Shown piece after piece: positions 29,534-38,807 of a DNA stretch of 64,000 bases (positions are counted from its first letter, which is position 1; each line of letters opens with the position of its first letter). The translations under genes and the position numbers were made by a program. Location of the stretch: NCBI GenBank assembly GCA_013178275.1, contig JABLWZ010000002.1, forward strand, positions 1-64,000, read 5' to 3'. The notes under the pieces are model-generated. The model worked only from the letters and a program-made list of their open reading frames with translations, had not been told where the DNA came from and made no database searches. Source of the stretch: Bacillota bacterium. Its GTDB lineage: Bacteria; Bacillota; Ch66; Ch109.

Positions 29534-30685
29534 GTGGCGAGTCAGCTGGTGCGCCGGATGGTTGCCGAGACCATGGAAGAATTGGCCGACCTGATGGAGG
29601 GCAACCATCGAAAAGCGACGGTATGCGTGACCGCGGTCGGCAGCGAACACGGCCCCGATGAGCTGGCCAGGGGCGCGGAACTGGCCGGGCGGTCATTCCC
29701 GAATACCCGGGTCATCCTCATCGGTTCGGGTCTATCCACCTGCCTTACCGTCATCGAGGCCGGGGACGAGAAGGAAGCTCACGGGAAGATGATCGAGCTT
29801 TTGGACAAGGGTGAGGCCGATGCCGCCGTGACCATGCACTACGACTTCCCGGTAGGCACGGCCACGGTGGGACGCCTGGTAACCCCCGGGACCGGCCGGG
29901 AGATGCTGGTGGCCACCACCACCGGCATGATGGACAGCGGCCGGGTGGCGGCTATGGTCAGGAGCGCCGTGGCTGGATTGGCTGTGGCCAGGACCCTGGG
30001 CATGACCGACCCCCGGGTGGGAATCCTGAATGTAGACGGGGCGGTGCAGGTGCAGAGGATGCTGGACGACCTGAGGACCCGGGGCTACGGTTTTACCTGG
30101 GCCGATTCCCGCCGCCAGGACGGGGGGCCCCTGATGCGGGGGAACGACGTGCTGATGGGTACTCCCGACGTACTGGTCTGCGACTCCCTGAGCGGCAACC
30201 TGCTGGTAAAGCTCCTGAGCGCGATGACCACCGGGGGGAGTTGCGAGATCAGCGGCTATGGCTACGGTCCGGGGGTGGGAGAAGGCTTGGACCGCTGTAT
30301 AGGGATCATCTCCCGCGCCTCGGGCGCCCCGGTGATCGCCAACGCCATCGGCTACATGGGCCAGATGGTGAGCGGGGGGCTGGCCGCTAAAGCCGCCGAT
30401 GAGTTCGCCCGCGCCGGCCGGCACGGTCTGGCGGAGGTCCTGGCCCGGGTCTCCAGGCCGGATGCGGCGAAGGACCAGAATGTAAGCCCGCCTCCCATGA
30501 AGGCCCCGACCACCAGAGAGGTCAGGGGGGTCGACGTCCTGGCGATCGAAGAAGCGGTCCGCGAGGTATGGCGGAAGGGCATCTTCGCCTCCCTGGGGAT
30601 GGGCTGTACCGGCCCGGTGATCATGGTGGCGGATGACGATGAGGAGAAGGTGGTTGCGATACTGAAGCAACAGGGCTACCTGTAG
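29534..30685 (+). CDS. grdD: Glycine reductase component C, alpha subunit (GrdD)
   Basis: The ~383-residue protein releases acetyl phosphate from the GrdC thioester. It has a PlsX/phosphotransacetylase-like layout and ends with the conserved GMGCTGPVIMVADDDEEK. GTG 29,534 is chosen because AAAGGGGGATGAG (overlapping the grdC stop) lies just upstream; an in-frame ATG at 29,507 overlaps grdC. It is the last gene of the grd operon, before a terminator. Confidence 0.93.
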   Translation: MASQLVRRMVAETMEELADLMEGNHRKATVCVTAVGSEHGPDELARGAELAGRSFPNTRVILIGSGLSTCLTVIEAGDEKEAHGKMIELLDKGEADAAVTMHYDFPVGTATVGRLVTPGTGREMLVATTTGMMDSGRVAAMVRSAVAGLAVARTLGMTDPRVGILNVDGAVQVQRMLDDLRTRGYGFTWADSRRQDGGPLMRGNDVLMGTPDVLVCDSLSGNLLVKLLSAMTTGGSCEISGYGYGPGVGEGLDRCIGIISRASGAPVIANAIGYMGQMVSGGLAAKAADEFARAGRHGLAEVLARVSRPDAAKDQNVSPPPMKAPTTREVRGVDVLAIEEAVREVWRKGIFASLGMGCTGPVIMVADDDEEKVVAILKQQGYL

Positions 30686-30827
30686 GCTGGCCCATCCCGG
30701 TGGGCTCTATGTGCCGGTCACCGGGTAAAAAGTGTGCCGGTTCGCCTTCCTTAAACTTAGTGGTTCTTACTATAACCTTGATTCCCTGCGGTATAACGTG
30801 ATGGAATCGGGAACAACGGCTTTATGA

Positions 30828-30859
30828 GTTTACCCCGGGGTTATTTTCCCGGGGTAAAC
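30828..30859 (+). terminator. Strong dyad terminator after grd operon
   Basis: GTTTACCCCGGG / CCCGGGGTAAAC with an 8-base loop. It lies between grdD and the tRNA fragment. Confidence 0.75.
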
Positions 30860-30887
30860 CGTCTATGCCTTGATAATATTGGGTTTT

Positions 30888-30943
30888 GGTGCCGAAGGCC
30901 GGACTCGAACCGGCATGCCCAGAAGGCAACGGTTTTTGAGACC
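30888..30943 (-). tRNA. 3' half of tRNA-Leu(CAA): attachment-site remnant
   Basis: On the minus strand the segment contains an anticodon loop CTCAAAA (anticodon CAA), a variable arm, a perfect T-arm (GCCGG-TTCGAGT-CCGGC), the acceptor 3' strand CTTCGGC and ACCA. The matching 5' half (D-arm and acceptor 5' strand) is absent to the right; AT-rich unrelated sequence follows. A displaced 3' tRNA fragment is the classic scar of integrase-mediated insertion into a tRNA gene. The orientation predicts the reconstituted tRNA at the far (right) end, beyond this window, beside the integrase at 63,786. Confidence 0.85.
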
Positions 30944-31355
30944 TGAAAATCCGTTTTTTGAGTATCTTGGAGAGCTACAGAGCTTGATTTTACTGCATTG
31001 TTTATTTTGGGGTAGTACCTAATAACGTGGTATATGTTAGCAGTCCTGTTAGCAAAAAATTTAACCCGTCGCCTACCAAAAAATAGAAAAGTGAATTTTA
31101 AGTCGAGCATAAAAAACTAAAAAGAATTTTTATCTTATTCCTAGTATATAAAAAGTTTTATATTGCGATTATAAAACCTCATCCGGAGTGATGTCTCCGA
31201 TTGGGGGATGTAAACTGTAGACCTTTATTAAGATATCCAGGATGAAGCCCCTATCTAACCCCTTAATACACCGACATTTAGTTTGGACTTACTTTCAAGC
31301 ATCTTTTGTGGCTGATTATAACTCAGGTTATTTATAAGGAAAACAAACTTTTATT
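30944..31355. other. Left end of genomic island, non-coding
   Basis: An AT-rich stretch next to the tRNA fragment. It holds an imperfect repeat of the anticodon-arm sequence (TCAAAAAACGG) ~22 bases inside the junction, which could be an integrase binding site. No gene is supported. Confidence 0.45.
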
Positions 31356-31667
31356 CTATAGGTTGAATTCCTTGTTGAGGTGCTCGATGTACCTTCTAAT
31401 CGCAGCCTTGTTGATGCAGTAAAAATGAAATTGGCCTTGATCTTTTTCGGTGATAAGCCCCGCATCACCTAATTCTTTTAAATGATAGGAAACTTTTGAC
31501 TGCTGTAAACCTAAATCTTTCATTAAGTCAAAAACACACAACCCTTCACAGGGTTTTAAAAAACTAGAACCCTTGTCACTGCAGCAGTTTCCCTTCGTGG
31601 TTATTAACTGCAAAATTTTATAACGGATAGGACTTCCTAGGGCGTTAGAAACTTTATCAATATCCAT
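31356..31667 (-). CDS. ArsR-family regulator with Cys-rich loop
   Basis: The 103-residue winged-HTH protein has recognition helix QQSKVSYHLKELGDAGLI. The region before it (NCCSDKGSSFLKPCEGLCVF) holds four Cys, which could form an arsenic or metal sensor distinct from the CVCE type. It is the first gene inside the island, and probably controls the minus-strand unit 31,868-33,239 or itself. Confidence 0.85.
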   Translation of the reverse strand: MDIDKVSNALGSPIRYKILQLITTKGNCCSDKGSSFLKPCEGLCVFDLMKDLGLQQSKVSYHLKELGDAGLITEKDQGQFHFYCINKAAIRRYIEHLNKEFNL

Positions 31668-31816
31668 AGACTGACCTAATTAAGAAGAGCTTTCGGGTTG
31701 AATTGTTCTATTCACGATACCAAACAGATTAAATAACGTACAATTAAATTTTTAATTATCTGAGTAGTACTATTAGCCGGGGATTCTAAAAATCAGGACA
31801 TAGAATTAAATGAATC

Positions 31817-31858
31817 AGCCGCTTGGGACCTCAACAAACTTGGTTAAGGCAAGCGGCT
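31817..31858 (-). terminator. Hairpin terminator of the permease unit
   Basis: AGCCGCTTG / CAAGCGGCT dyad directly after the stop codon at 31,868 when read on the minus strand. Confidence 0.65.
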
Positions 31859-31867
31859 AAATATTAA

Positions 31868-32113
31868 TTAGGATTCTTTGGCTGCAATGTCGGCTATTAG
31901 CTTAGCCAAATCCTGTACTTTTGGCATTCTTCCTGAAACCACTTTGTTGTTGATCTTGATAGCTGGGGTTGTCATTATCCTTGCTTTCATAACCTCGGCC
32001 AAGTCCGTTACGGCCTCAACTGTTGCATCAACACCAGATAACTTTACCGCTTCCTTCGCATAGTCAAGGACATCTCCTCCGCCGCAGCAACCCATAAAGA
32101 CCTTCACTATCAT
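31868..32113 (-). CDS. Small thioredoxin-fold protein, CCGGG motif
   Basis: An 81-residue thioredoxin-fold protein of the redox-active-disulfide/permease-associated type. MGCCGGGDVLDYA holds adjacent Cys at the active-site position and TTPAIKIN provides the cis-Pro. It lies 49 bp downstream of the permease gene; such pairs (permease plus small Trx) recur in metalloid resistance loci. Confidence 0.82.
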   Translation of the reverse strand: MIVKVFMGCCGGGDVLDYAKEAVKLSGVDATVEAVTDLAEVMKARIMTTPAIKINNKVVSGRMPKVQDLAKLIADIAAKES

Positions 32114-32162
32114 ACCGTTTCCCTCCTGATTGATATTTTTTAGAAACTATGTCCAAACATCT

Positions 32163-33239
32163 CTAGATTATCGCATTGAACACATAACCGACAACAATAC
32201 TTCCCAGTGCGACGATCCCAACGAATATCCAGATGAGCGGCATCTTGATAACCTTGCGTAGCATCACCAGCTCGGGGATCGAGATGCCTATGACGGACAT
32301 CATAAAGGCCAGCGTGGTGCCGAGGGCCGCCCCCTTGGTCAGGAAAGCCTGAATGATCGGTATCACGCCAGCCGCACTGGCATAGAGGGGCAGACCCAGC
32401 ACAACCGCTATCGGGACATTCCACCACGCCTCTTTACCCATGTAGTTGCTTACGAGGTCGACGGGCATATACCCATAGATAGCAGCTCCGAGCGCGATAC
32501 CTCCTACTAAATAAAGCCAAATCCCGGAGAGTGTTTCTCGCACGGATTCTTTCCCGGATTCCAACCGGTCTTCCCAGGTTAATGGGATGGGTTCGAAGTC
32601 TTCTTCAGTAGATTCCTGTTCCGGTGCGCTAACCTGAAACTCAGCGACCCAATCCTCCAGGAAACGCTGCGGGCGTATGCGAGCGATAATAAGCCCACCA
32701 ATGACCGCCTTGGTCATTCCCAATGAGGCGTAAAGTAGAGCGATTTTCCAGCCGTACAGCCCGTAAAGAAGCGCCAGCGCGACTTCATTCACCACCGGGC
32801 AGGAGATCAGGAAAGACATCGTGATACCGATGGGAATACCAGATTCTATGAAACCCAGGAAGAGGGGGATGGCCGAGCAGGAACAGAAGGGGGTGGGAAC
32901 GCCCAGTATAGCTGCCAGGATATTTCCAGGAAGCTCCCTGCGGCCAGCCAACATGGTCCGTATGCGTTCTGGCGTGAGAAAGGTACGGGTGACTCCGACG
33001 ATATAAGTAATTAAAACCACCAGCAGCAGTACCTTTGGCGCGTCGGCTACGAAAAAGGCGATAGCGCCTCCCAGGTGGCTGTCCAGTGCGAAGCCTAACA
33101 GACTGTATGTAAACCAGTTAGAGAAGGGATCGAGCTGGATATACACTAAATACCATATCACTCCATAGATCAATACCTTGATGAGCGGCATATAGGGTCG
33201 AGTTGTTAGGGGCCTTACACTATCCTTTTCAACATTCAC
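32163..33239 (-). CDS. Permease (SO_0444/ArsP-like), Cys form
   Basis: The 358-residue polytopic protein (about eight membrane segments) belongs to the DUF318/SO_0444 permease family, which includes organoarsenical exporters. The conserved first-half motif is GVPTPFCSCSAIPLFLGFIESG; the Cys pair is at the position where the paralogue at 34,950 has Sec-x-Cys. A Glu-rich cytoplasmic loop lies near residues 200-225. Probable role: efflux of a metalloid or organometalloid species. Confidence 0.87.
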   Translation of the reverse strand: MNVEKDSVRPLTTRPYMPLIKVLIYGVIWYLVYIQLDPFSNWFTYSLLGFALDSHLGGAIAFFVADAPKVLLLVVLITYIVGVTRTFLTPERIRTMLAGRRELPGNILAAILGVPTPFCSCSAIPLFLGFIESGIPIGITMSFLISCPVVNEVALALLYGLYGWKIALLYASLGMTKAVIGGLIIARIRPQRFLEDWVAEFQVSAPEQESTEEDFEPIPLTWEDRLESGKESVRETLSGIWLYLVGGIALGAAIYGYMPVDLVSNYMGKEAWWNVPIAVVLGLPLYASAAGVIPIIQAFLTKGAALGTTLAFMMSVIGISIPELVMLRKVIKMPLIWIFVGIVALGSIVVGYVFNAII

Positions 33240-33348
33240 TTCTCCATCATCCTTTCATTTCGGGTTCCATTGGTTTCTCGCCTGTTACCTTCCTCATTAA
33301 TATATTCGGCATTGATGCATCGATGTGTAAGGTAATATCTGAAAAAAA

Positions 33349-33723
33349 TTACGGCTTGGACTTGTATTTAGATTTATTTACCGCTTCCAATACGTAATGA
33401 GTTACCTCTTCCCATGCGTCTACCGCCACCAGAAATGCCTGGTGACCTTTCGGGGTTAACGTGTAGACCTTGCGTTCGCGGCCGTTTACTAATTCATTTT
33501 GTGAGGTAACGTACCCTCCTTCTTCAAATTCTTTAAGCAGGGGATAGATAGTCCCCTCGGTCGGAGAGCAGCAGCCTTTAGTCATATCCCTCACTGTTCT
33601 GGTTATATCGTAACCGTGCATCGATTGGGTTGAAAGGACTCGGAGGATAAAAAACTTGGAAAGGCTCATCTTGATAATGCCGTTCCAGTATTCCACGCTG
33701 GTGTAATCTGGTTTCCCTTCCAA
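33349..33723 (-). CDS. PadR-family regulator
   Basis: The ~124-residue winged-HTH protein has LSKFFILRVLSTQSMHGYDI and EGTIYPLLKEFEEGGYV, typical of PadR. The segment TKGCCSPTEGT places two Cys next to the recognition helix, a possible metalloid sensor. It is transcribed towards the permease gene and divergently from the ArsR gene at 33,880. TTG 33,723 is chosen for its RBS; GTG 33,732 is possible. Confidence 0.87.
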   Translation of the reverse strand: MEGKPDYTSVEYWNGIIKMSLSKFFILRVLSTQSMHGYDITRTVRDMTKGCCSPTEGTIYPLLKEFEEGGYVTSQNELVNGRERKVYTLTPKGHQAFLVAVDAWEEVTHYVLEAVNKSKYKSKP

Positions 33724-33879
33724 AATGACCACTTCCTTCTGTATACCTTGATGGTCTATGTATATAATTTAGTTATTTTTTTCTCCTGTGTCAAGGCCCT
33801 TGTATTTCTTAAATCGCCGGCGTATTATAAAAGCATAGACTTATATAAGCAAATAATTATCGAAGAGAGGTGAATAAAA

Positions 33880-34263
33880 TTGCTTCAGCGAATGGAAACT
33901 CTCTTTAAGGCACTCGGAGAGATGACCAGGCTCAAGATCATTAAGTTGATAGCCGAGCAGGAGTTTTGTGTATGTGAACTGGTCGCTATTCTCGATATGA
34001 ATCAGCCGAGGGTATCACAGCACCTTAAGGTATTAAAAAACGCGGGGATAGCCAAGGAGCGCAAGGATAAGCAGAGGTCTTTCTTCAGCCTGTCAGAGGA
34101 ATTCAAGGATGGTCAATTGGAGGTCTTTACCGCTTTCATGAACGCTGGTATTAGGACACTTCCTGAATTTTCGTCCGAGGTTGGGAGAATAGCGGATCTC
34201 GATCGGAATGAAACAGTCAGGGAGTGTAAGGAATCTGCTTTCTCTGACAGTGAAGCTTGTTAA
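33880..34263 (+). CDS. arsR: ArsR-family arsenite-responsive regulator
   Basis: The 127-residue repressor carries EFCVCELV at the start of the DNA-binding helix, matching the CVCE/CVCDL As(III) site of classical ArsR (two Cys spaced by one). Recognition helix: QPRVSQHLKVLKNAG. TTG start with AGAGAGGTG upstream. It heads a long plus-strand series of genes and is the natural arsenic-dependent regulator of that series. Confidence 0.92.
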   Translation: MLQRMETLFKALGEMTRLKIIKLIAEQEFCVCELVAILDMNQPRVSQHLKVLKNAGIAKERKDKQRSFFSLSEEFKDGQLEVFTAFMNAGIRTLPEFSSEVGRIADLDRNETVRECKESAFSDSEAC

Positions 34264-34306
34264 GGAATCGGCGGAAAAACAATCCCTATAGAAAGGAGGT
34301 TAGATT

Positions 34307-34546
34307 TTGGAGATCAAGGTTCTCGGTATGGGCTGTGCCAACTGCAATCAGCTGGAAATGGATGTTTTCAACGTTCTCGCCGAGATGAACGTCGATGCTG
34401 AGGTGGAAAAGGTTGAAGACGTACAGAAGATAATGTCATATAAGGTAATGGGAATGCCGGCCTTGGTAATCAACGGCAAGGTAAAGGTGGCCGGAAGGGT
34501 GCCTAAATCGGCAGAGATCAAGAGATTTATTACCGAAGAGATGTAA
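34307..34546 (+). CDS. Small thioredoxin-fold protein (redox-active disulfide type)
   Basis: 79 residues with CxxC active site GMGCANCNQLE and cis-Pro GMPALVING. TTG start behind GAAAGGAGGTTAG. It lies between arsR and the two selenoprotein genes and could reduce them or bind the metalloid. Confidence 0.86.
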   Translation: MEIKVLGMGCANCNQLEMDVFNVLAEMNVDAEVEKVEDVQKIMSYKVMGMPALVINGKVKVAGRVPKSAEIKRFITEEM

Positions 34547-34592
34547 CCGCATAGCATCTTAGTATGAAGCATAAGAAAGGGGTTAACTACTA

Positions 34593-34931
34593 ATGGCGGA
34601 AGAAAAGATTGTAGTTGAAGTATACGACGGTACAAACCCGAAAGGTTGTGGCTGAGGGCCAGCATGTAGCCCCAGTGAGGGCTGTGGACCGGCTGCTACT
34701 GTCGAGGAACAGACAAACAAGCTTGCGGGCGAGTTGGTCAAAGACTTTGGGGACAAAGTGGATGTCAAGTTCTTTGATACCAACAAAGACGGAATTAAGA
34801 ATTCATCGGTCGAGCAGATAATTTCCATGGGTTATTCGTTCCCCGTGATCAACATAAACGGCAAGCCCCGGCTGGCTGGGGGAGTCAATATCGAGAAGAT
34901 AAGGGAAATTATAAAAGAGATGACAGCATAA
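34593..34931 (+). CDS. SaoT-like thioredoxin-fold selenoprotein
   Basis: ATG 34,593 opens a frame that meets TGA at 34,653-34,655 (codon 21) and continues to 34,931, giving ~112 residues. The Sec sits in a Cys-rich motif, GCG-Sec-GPACSP-SEGCGPA. The remainder is thioredoxin-like (KVDVKFFDTNKDG; GYSFPVINING with cis-Pro). A hairpin AGCCC-CAGTGA-GGGCT at 34,668-34,683 follows the UGA by ~12 bases, as expected for SECIS. From memory this resembles the thioredoxin-like selenoprotein SaoT of the selenocysteine-assisted organometal system; the match was not checked. The frame is preserved on both sides of the UGA, so readthrough is more likely than decay. Confidence 0.86.
34668..34683 (+). promoter_or_regulatory. 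Candidate SECIS of SaoT-like gene
   Basis: Five-base-pair stem AGCCC/GGGCT with a six-base loop containing GU, 12 bases after the UGA codon. Confidence 0.65.
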
Positions 34932-34949
34932 ACGGAAGCGGGGATTATA

Positions 34950-35903
34950 ATGTTTACTTGGGTTGCCGACTTAGTAGCATGGCGAATATTAAACTTATCA
35001 GCAGATACGAGGTTGGGCGAGGCGGTGCACTACTTTGTTGCCGACGTCCTGAAGATATTCGTCATGCTGGCGGTGATCATCTTCCTAGTGGCGATCATCA
35101 GGAGCTTTTTCCCGCCCGAAAGGACGAGAAAGATATTGAGCTACCGGCACCACTACCTGGGCAACGTCATCGCTGCCCTGTTGGGGGTAGTGACCCCGTT
35201 CTGAAGCTGCTCTGCCGTCCCGGTGTTCATCGGGTTTATCGAAGCAGGAGTTCCGTTGGGGGTTACCTTCTCGTTCCTGATATCTTCACCCATGGTCAAT
35301 GAGGTGGCGCTGGTCCTACTCTTTGGGATGTTCGGCTTCCGCATCGCGGCGATATATATAGTAACCGGTCTAATAGTGGCTATAACTGCGGGTCTGGTGA
35401 TCGGCCGGCTGAAGCTGGAAAAATACGTAGAAGGTTACGTGTACGAGATCAGGATGGGCGAGGTGGAGATAGCCCAGCCCTCCTGGAATGAACGCGCAAA
35501 GAGCGCCTACGAATACACACTTCAAATCCTGCGCAAGGTCTGGCCGTATGTACTGGTAGGTATCGGTCTGGGAGCGGGCATCCACGGTTACGTACCCGAA
35601 GGCTTCCTGGTGGAGTGGGCTGGTCGTGACAACCCCCTGGCCGTGCCGTTGGCGGTGATCCTGGGAGTACCATTATACTCCAATGCCGCGGGGATTATCC
35701 CCATCGTGTCGGCATTAAGGGAGAAGGGGATGGCCATGGGAACGGTGCTGGCCTTCATGATGGCCGTGACCGCACTCTCCCTGCCCGAGATGATAATACT
35801 CAGGAATGTGTTGAAACCAAAGCTTATAGCGGTATTCGCTGGCATCATGGCGGTGGCTATTACCATAGTGGGGTATATATTTAACTGGCTTATACCCATT
35901 TAG
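34950..35903 (+). CDS. Sec-containing permease (SaoE-like, SO_0444/ArsP family)
   Basis: ATG 34,950 starts a frame interrupted by TGA at 35,202-35,204 (residue 85) and continued to 35,903: ~317 residues. The context is VVTPF-Sec-SCSAVPVFIGFIEAG, which aligns with PTPFCSCSAIPLFLGFIESG of the permease at 32,163; Sec replaces exactly the first conserved Cys. A short stem CCCGG/TCGGG (35,219-35,234) could be SECIS. The SaoE name is from memory. Probable role: export of an organometal or metalloid using a selenolate as ligand. Confidence 0.86.
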
Positions 35904-35934
35904 GGATTATTAAACCAAAAGGGGGAATTGAACC

Positions 35935-37020
35935 ATGGCGTCCTCTGTTACCAAAAGACTCTCGTTCCTGGACCGCTACCTGACCTTGTGGATTTTCCTC
36001 GCCATGGCGGTAGGCCTCGGCGCTGGCTATGTCTACCCGCAGATCGCCGGCTTCTGGGGGAAGTTTCAGGTCGGGACCACTAACATACCTATCGCGATCG
36101 GCCTGATATTAATGATGTACCCGCCTTTAGCTAAGGTCCGATATGAAGAACTGCCAACCATCTTTGCCGATAAAAAGCTCTTATCCTTGTCTCTGATAAT
36201 GAACTGGGTGGTAGGCCCGATAGTCATGTTCGCCCTGGCGGTGCTGCTCCTGCCCGACAAACCCGAGCTGATGGTCGGGGTCATCCTGGTCGGCCTGGCG
36301 CGCTGCATAGCCATGGTCCTGGTGTGGAACGACCTGGCTGACGGACACCCCGACTACGTGGCGGGACTGGTGGCCTTCAACGCCATCTTCCAGGTGCTGA
36401 CCTACTCAATATACGCCTACATCTTCATAACTGTTATCCCTTCCTGGCTAGGTTTAAAGGGAGCGGTGGTGGATGTTTCCATGGGCGAGATCGCCAAGAC
36501 GGTGTTCATCTTCCTGGGGATACCGTTTATCGCTGCTTTCATCACCCGCACGGTGATGGTCCGTTCCCGCGGGCGGGACTGGTACGAGAAGAACTTCATC
36601 CCGCGCATCGGAAAGATGACTCTCATCGCACTGCTGTTTACCATCCTGGTGATGTTCTCACTGAAGGGCGAGGTTATCATAACCCTGCCGATGGACGTGC
36701 TACGGGTGGTTATCCCGCTTACGATCTACTTCGTGGTCATGTGGATGGCGACCTTCTTCATAGGAAAGTGGATCGGAGCGGACTATCCGCGGACCGCGAC
36801 TATCGCCTTCACGGCTTCCAGCAACGACTTCGAGTTGGCTATCGCAGTGGCGGTGGCTGTCTTCGGAATCCACTCGACGCAGGCCTTCGCCACGGTTATC
36901 GGGCCGCTGGTAGAGGTGCCGGTGCTGATAGGACTGGTTAACGTGGCGCTGTACTTCCGGAAGAAGTATTTCGCGCATGAATTAGATAGTAGTCAATTAA
37001 ATCGTAGGGATTACAGATAA
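35935..37020 (+). CDS. acr3: Arsenite efflux transporter ACR3
   Basis: The 361-residue protein has ~10 membrane segments and the essential Cys in [17 protein letters not shown], followed by [11 protein letters not shown] and the C-terminal [20 protein letters not shown] signature of ACR3. It extrudes As(III). It lies 31 bp after the Sec-permease gene, in the arsR-led series. Confidence 0.95.
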   Translation: MASSVTKRLSFLDRYLTLWIFLAMAVGLGAGYVYPQIAGFWGKFQVGTTNIPIAIGLILMMYPPLAKVRYEELPTIFADKKLLSLSLIMNWVVGPIVMFALAVLLLPDKPELMVGVILVGLARCIAMVLVWNDLADGHPDYVAGLVAFNAIFQVLTYSIYAYIFITVIPSWLGLKGAVVDVSMGEIAKTVFIFLGIPFIAAFITRTVMVRSRGRDWYEKNFIPRIGKMTLIALLFTILVMFSLKGEVIITLPMDVLRVVIPLTIYFVVMWMATFFIGKWIGADYPRTATIAFTASSNDFELAIAVAVAVFGIHSTQAFATVIGPLVEVPVLIGLVNVALYFRKKYFAHELDSSQLNRRDYR

Positions 37021-37218
37021 GCGTTATATACACATTAATTTTAGGAAAGGGATGCTTTTAATAACTTCAGAATGATGGATATAGCTTCATATTTTGATTG
37101 CCTCATTGGATGGGCATTATATGGGCTCGGAAAGATATCTTTAATTAAATGAAAAGTGGAAACAATAATCAAAGTAAACAATACATCTCACTACAGTAAG
37201 GGAGGCAATTCAAAACTG

Positions 37219-37824
37219 ATGATTGACGCGAAAGATTATCTTGAAGTCGGGTTGGCCTTTCACGGCCACAAATGCCCAGCCATGCCGCTTGGGTTAAGAT
37301 CAGGAGCAGCAGCTTTGAATGCACTTGGAGTCGAGCGTTCAAAGGACAAAGAACTCTTTTTGCTTGCCGAAACCGGTGATGACCATGCGGCTGGATGTTT
37401 CGTCGATGGTTTAATGACGGCTACCGGGTGTACCTACGGGAAATCAAACATAAATAAAACCTTTTATGGCAAAATGGCATTCACGCTTGTTGATACCCGA
37501 ACCCAAAAAGCGATTCGCGTCCAATTGAAACCTGATTTCTTTGCCAACATGCTAAAGTCTCCATTTGTTGAGCAACGGAAAAAGGGGGTATTGCCTCAAG
37601 ATATTCCTTCTGAAGTTGTAGAACCATTGGTAAACAGAATATTAAACCTTCCAGAAGAAGAGTTCCTGACTATAAGCCAGGTATCTGATTATCCTTTTGA
37701 AAAGAAAAAGGGAATTTTTGAAACGGCTTTGTGTGAGGAATGCGGTGAGCGTACATTTGTTCATAAATTGCAGGACGTTAATGGCAAAAAGTTTTGCATT
37801 CCCTGTGCGGAGAAGCCAAAGTAA
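37219..37824 (+). CDS. FmdE-family protein with C-terminal zinc ribbon
   Basis: The ~201-residue protein has [20 protein letters not shown] (His/Cys metal site), [20 protein letters not shown] and a C-terminal Cys4 ribbon (ALCEECGER...KFCIPCAE). Family members occur with molybdenum or tungsten enzymes; the exact reaction is unknown. The frame is open to a GTG at 37,156, but ATG 37,219 gives the usual N-terminus. AT content is higher than in acr3, suggesting a separate origin. Confidence 0.85.
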   Translation: MIDAKDYLEVGLAFHGHKCPAMPLGLRSGAAALNALGVERSKDKELFLLAETGDDHAAGCFVDGLMTATGCTYGKSNINKTFYGKMAFTLVDTRTQKAIRVQLKPDFFANMLKSPFVEQRKKGVLPQDIPSEVVEPLVNRILNLPEEEFLTISQVSDYPFEKKKGIFETALCEECGERTFVHKLQDVNGKKFCIPCAEKPK

Positions 37825-37859
37825 AGAAGCATCATTGATGGTAAACAGGAAGTGAATTT

Positions 37860-38606
37860 ATGATTGAATTGTATGCTGGGCTGGTGACGCTTACGGCCAC
37901 AACGGTGTTAACTCTCGCCGGGGTGGGTGCCGCCTTTATTCTGATACCGATATATTTGGCTTTGGGTATCGAACTGCATACAGCAATGAGCACGGCATTA
38001 TTGCTTAACAGCATCGCCATGACATTCGCATCGTTTAATTTCGCTCGTGAACGGCTTATCCTTTGGCGGTTGGCGCTGCCCATTCTGATTGCAGCCACTA
38101 TCCTGTCGCCGCTTGGTGCATATTTAAGCCAATACGTACCGCGTAACGATTTATTAGTTCTATTTGTCCTATTCTTGGTCTTTGCCGCTTCAATGATGCT
38201 GTTCTATAAGCCGAAGAATGAGGATAAACAAAACCGCGGTGGTATGCAGTTGGCAGTGGGGACAGGAGTAGGAGCCTTAGCTGGATTTCTTGGAGGGTTA
38301 TTAGGTGTTGGAGGCGGCAATATTATAGTACCGGCACTGGTATGGTTGGGAATTGAGGCCAGGAAGGCATCTGCAACAACATCCTTTATTGTTATTTTTT
38401 CATCTCTCGCAGGTTTTTTAGGTCGAGCTTCGTTAGGCCAACTGGATTCTCACTTACTTGTATTCACAGTTGCCGGATCCATTGGGGGTGCTATTCTGGG
38501 ATCTTGGCTGGTTAGTAAGAAGCTCAAAAATCAACAGGTAAAAATAGCGATTGGTGTAATCCTTTATTTTATCGCTATTAAGATGACTTACGACTTATTC
38601 CGTTAA
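37860..38606 (+). CDS. TauE/SafE-family sulfite/organic-anion exporter
   Basis: The 248-residue membrane protein has the repeated TauE motif GFLGGLLGVGGGNIIVPALVWLGIEARKASATTSF and about eight helices. Substrates in the family are sulfite or sulfonates. It pairs with the FmdE gene 35 bp upstream. Confidence 0.88.
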   Translation: MIELYAGLVTLTATTVLTLAGVGAAFILIPIYLALGIELHTAMSTALLLNSIAMTFASFNFARERLILWRLALPILIAATILSPLGAYLSQYVPRNDLLVLFVLFLVFAASMMLFYKPKNEDKQNRGGMQLAVGTGVGALAGFLGGLLGVGGGNIIVPALVWLGIEARKASATTSFIVIFSSLAGFLGRASLGQLDSHLLVFTVAGSIGGAILGSWLVSKKLKNQQVKIAIGVILYFIAIKMTYDLFR

Positions 38607-38612
38607 AATCGA

Positions 38613-38735
38613 GTGATTATTCCACACAAGCCGTTACTACTGTGATTGGCTCGCTGGTGGAAGGTGCTGATACTGAACCGACTAACGGTGAAGTGGACGA
38701 AGAAGATAAGACAGCGCAGACACTTTACCAATAGT
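38613..38735 (+). pseudogene. Decayed 3' tail of a second acr3
   Basis: Translation gives STQAVTTVIGSLVE then, after a one-base shift, VLILNRLTVKW. This tracks [28 protein letters not shown] at the C-terminus of the intact ACR3, in divergent form. No start or upstream part is present. It marks where another acr3 once stood, replaced or interrupted by the FmdE-TauE segment. Confidence 0.65.
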
Positions 38736-38807
38736 TTCAGGGAACCTTAACTCCGTTAAATTGGGTTAATGTGACTTAGCCTATCACCGAATTGGAGGCG
38801 GTATAAA

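Noticed and set aside
30841..31110. 89-codon frame on the minus strand
   Set aside because: It runs straight through the terminator and the tRNA-Leu fragment, so it cannot be a real gene.
34593..35903. Reading the TGA codons in the two island genes as simple nonsense mutations
   Set aside because: Both frames are fully conserved downstream, Sec aligns with a Cys in the paralogue or lies in a Cys motif, and SECIS-like hairpins follow.
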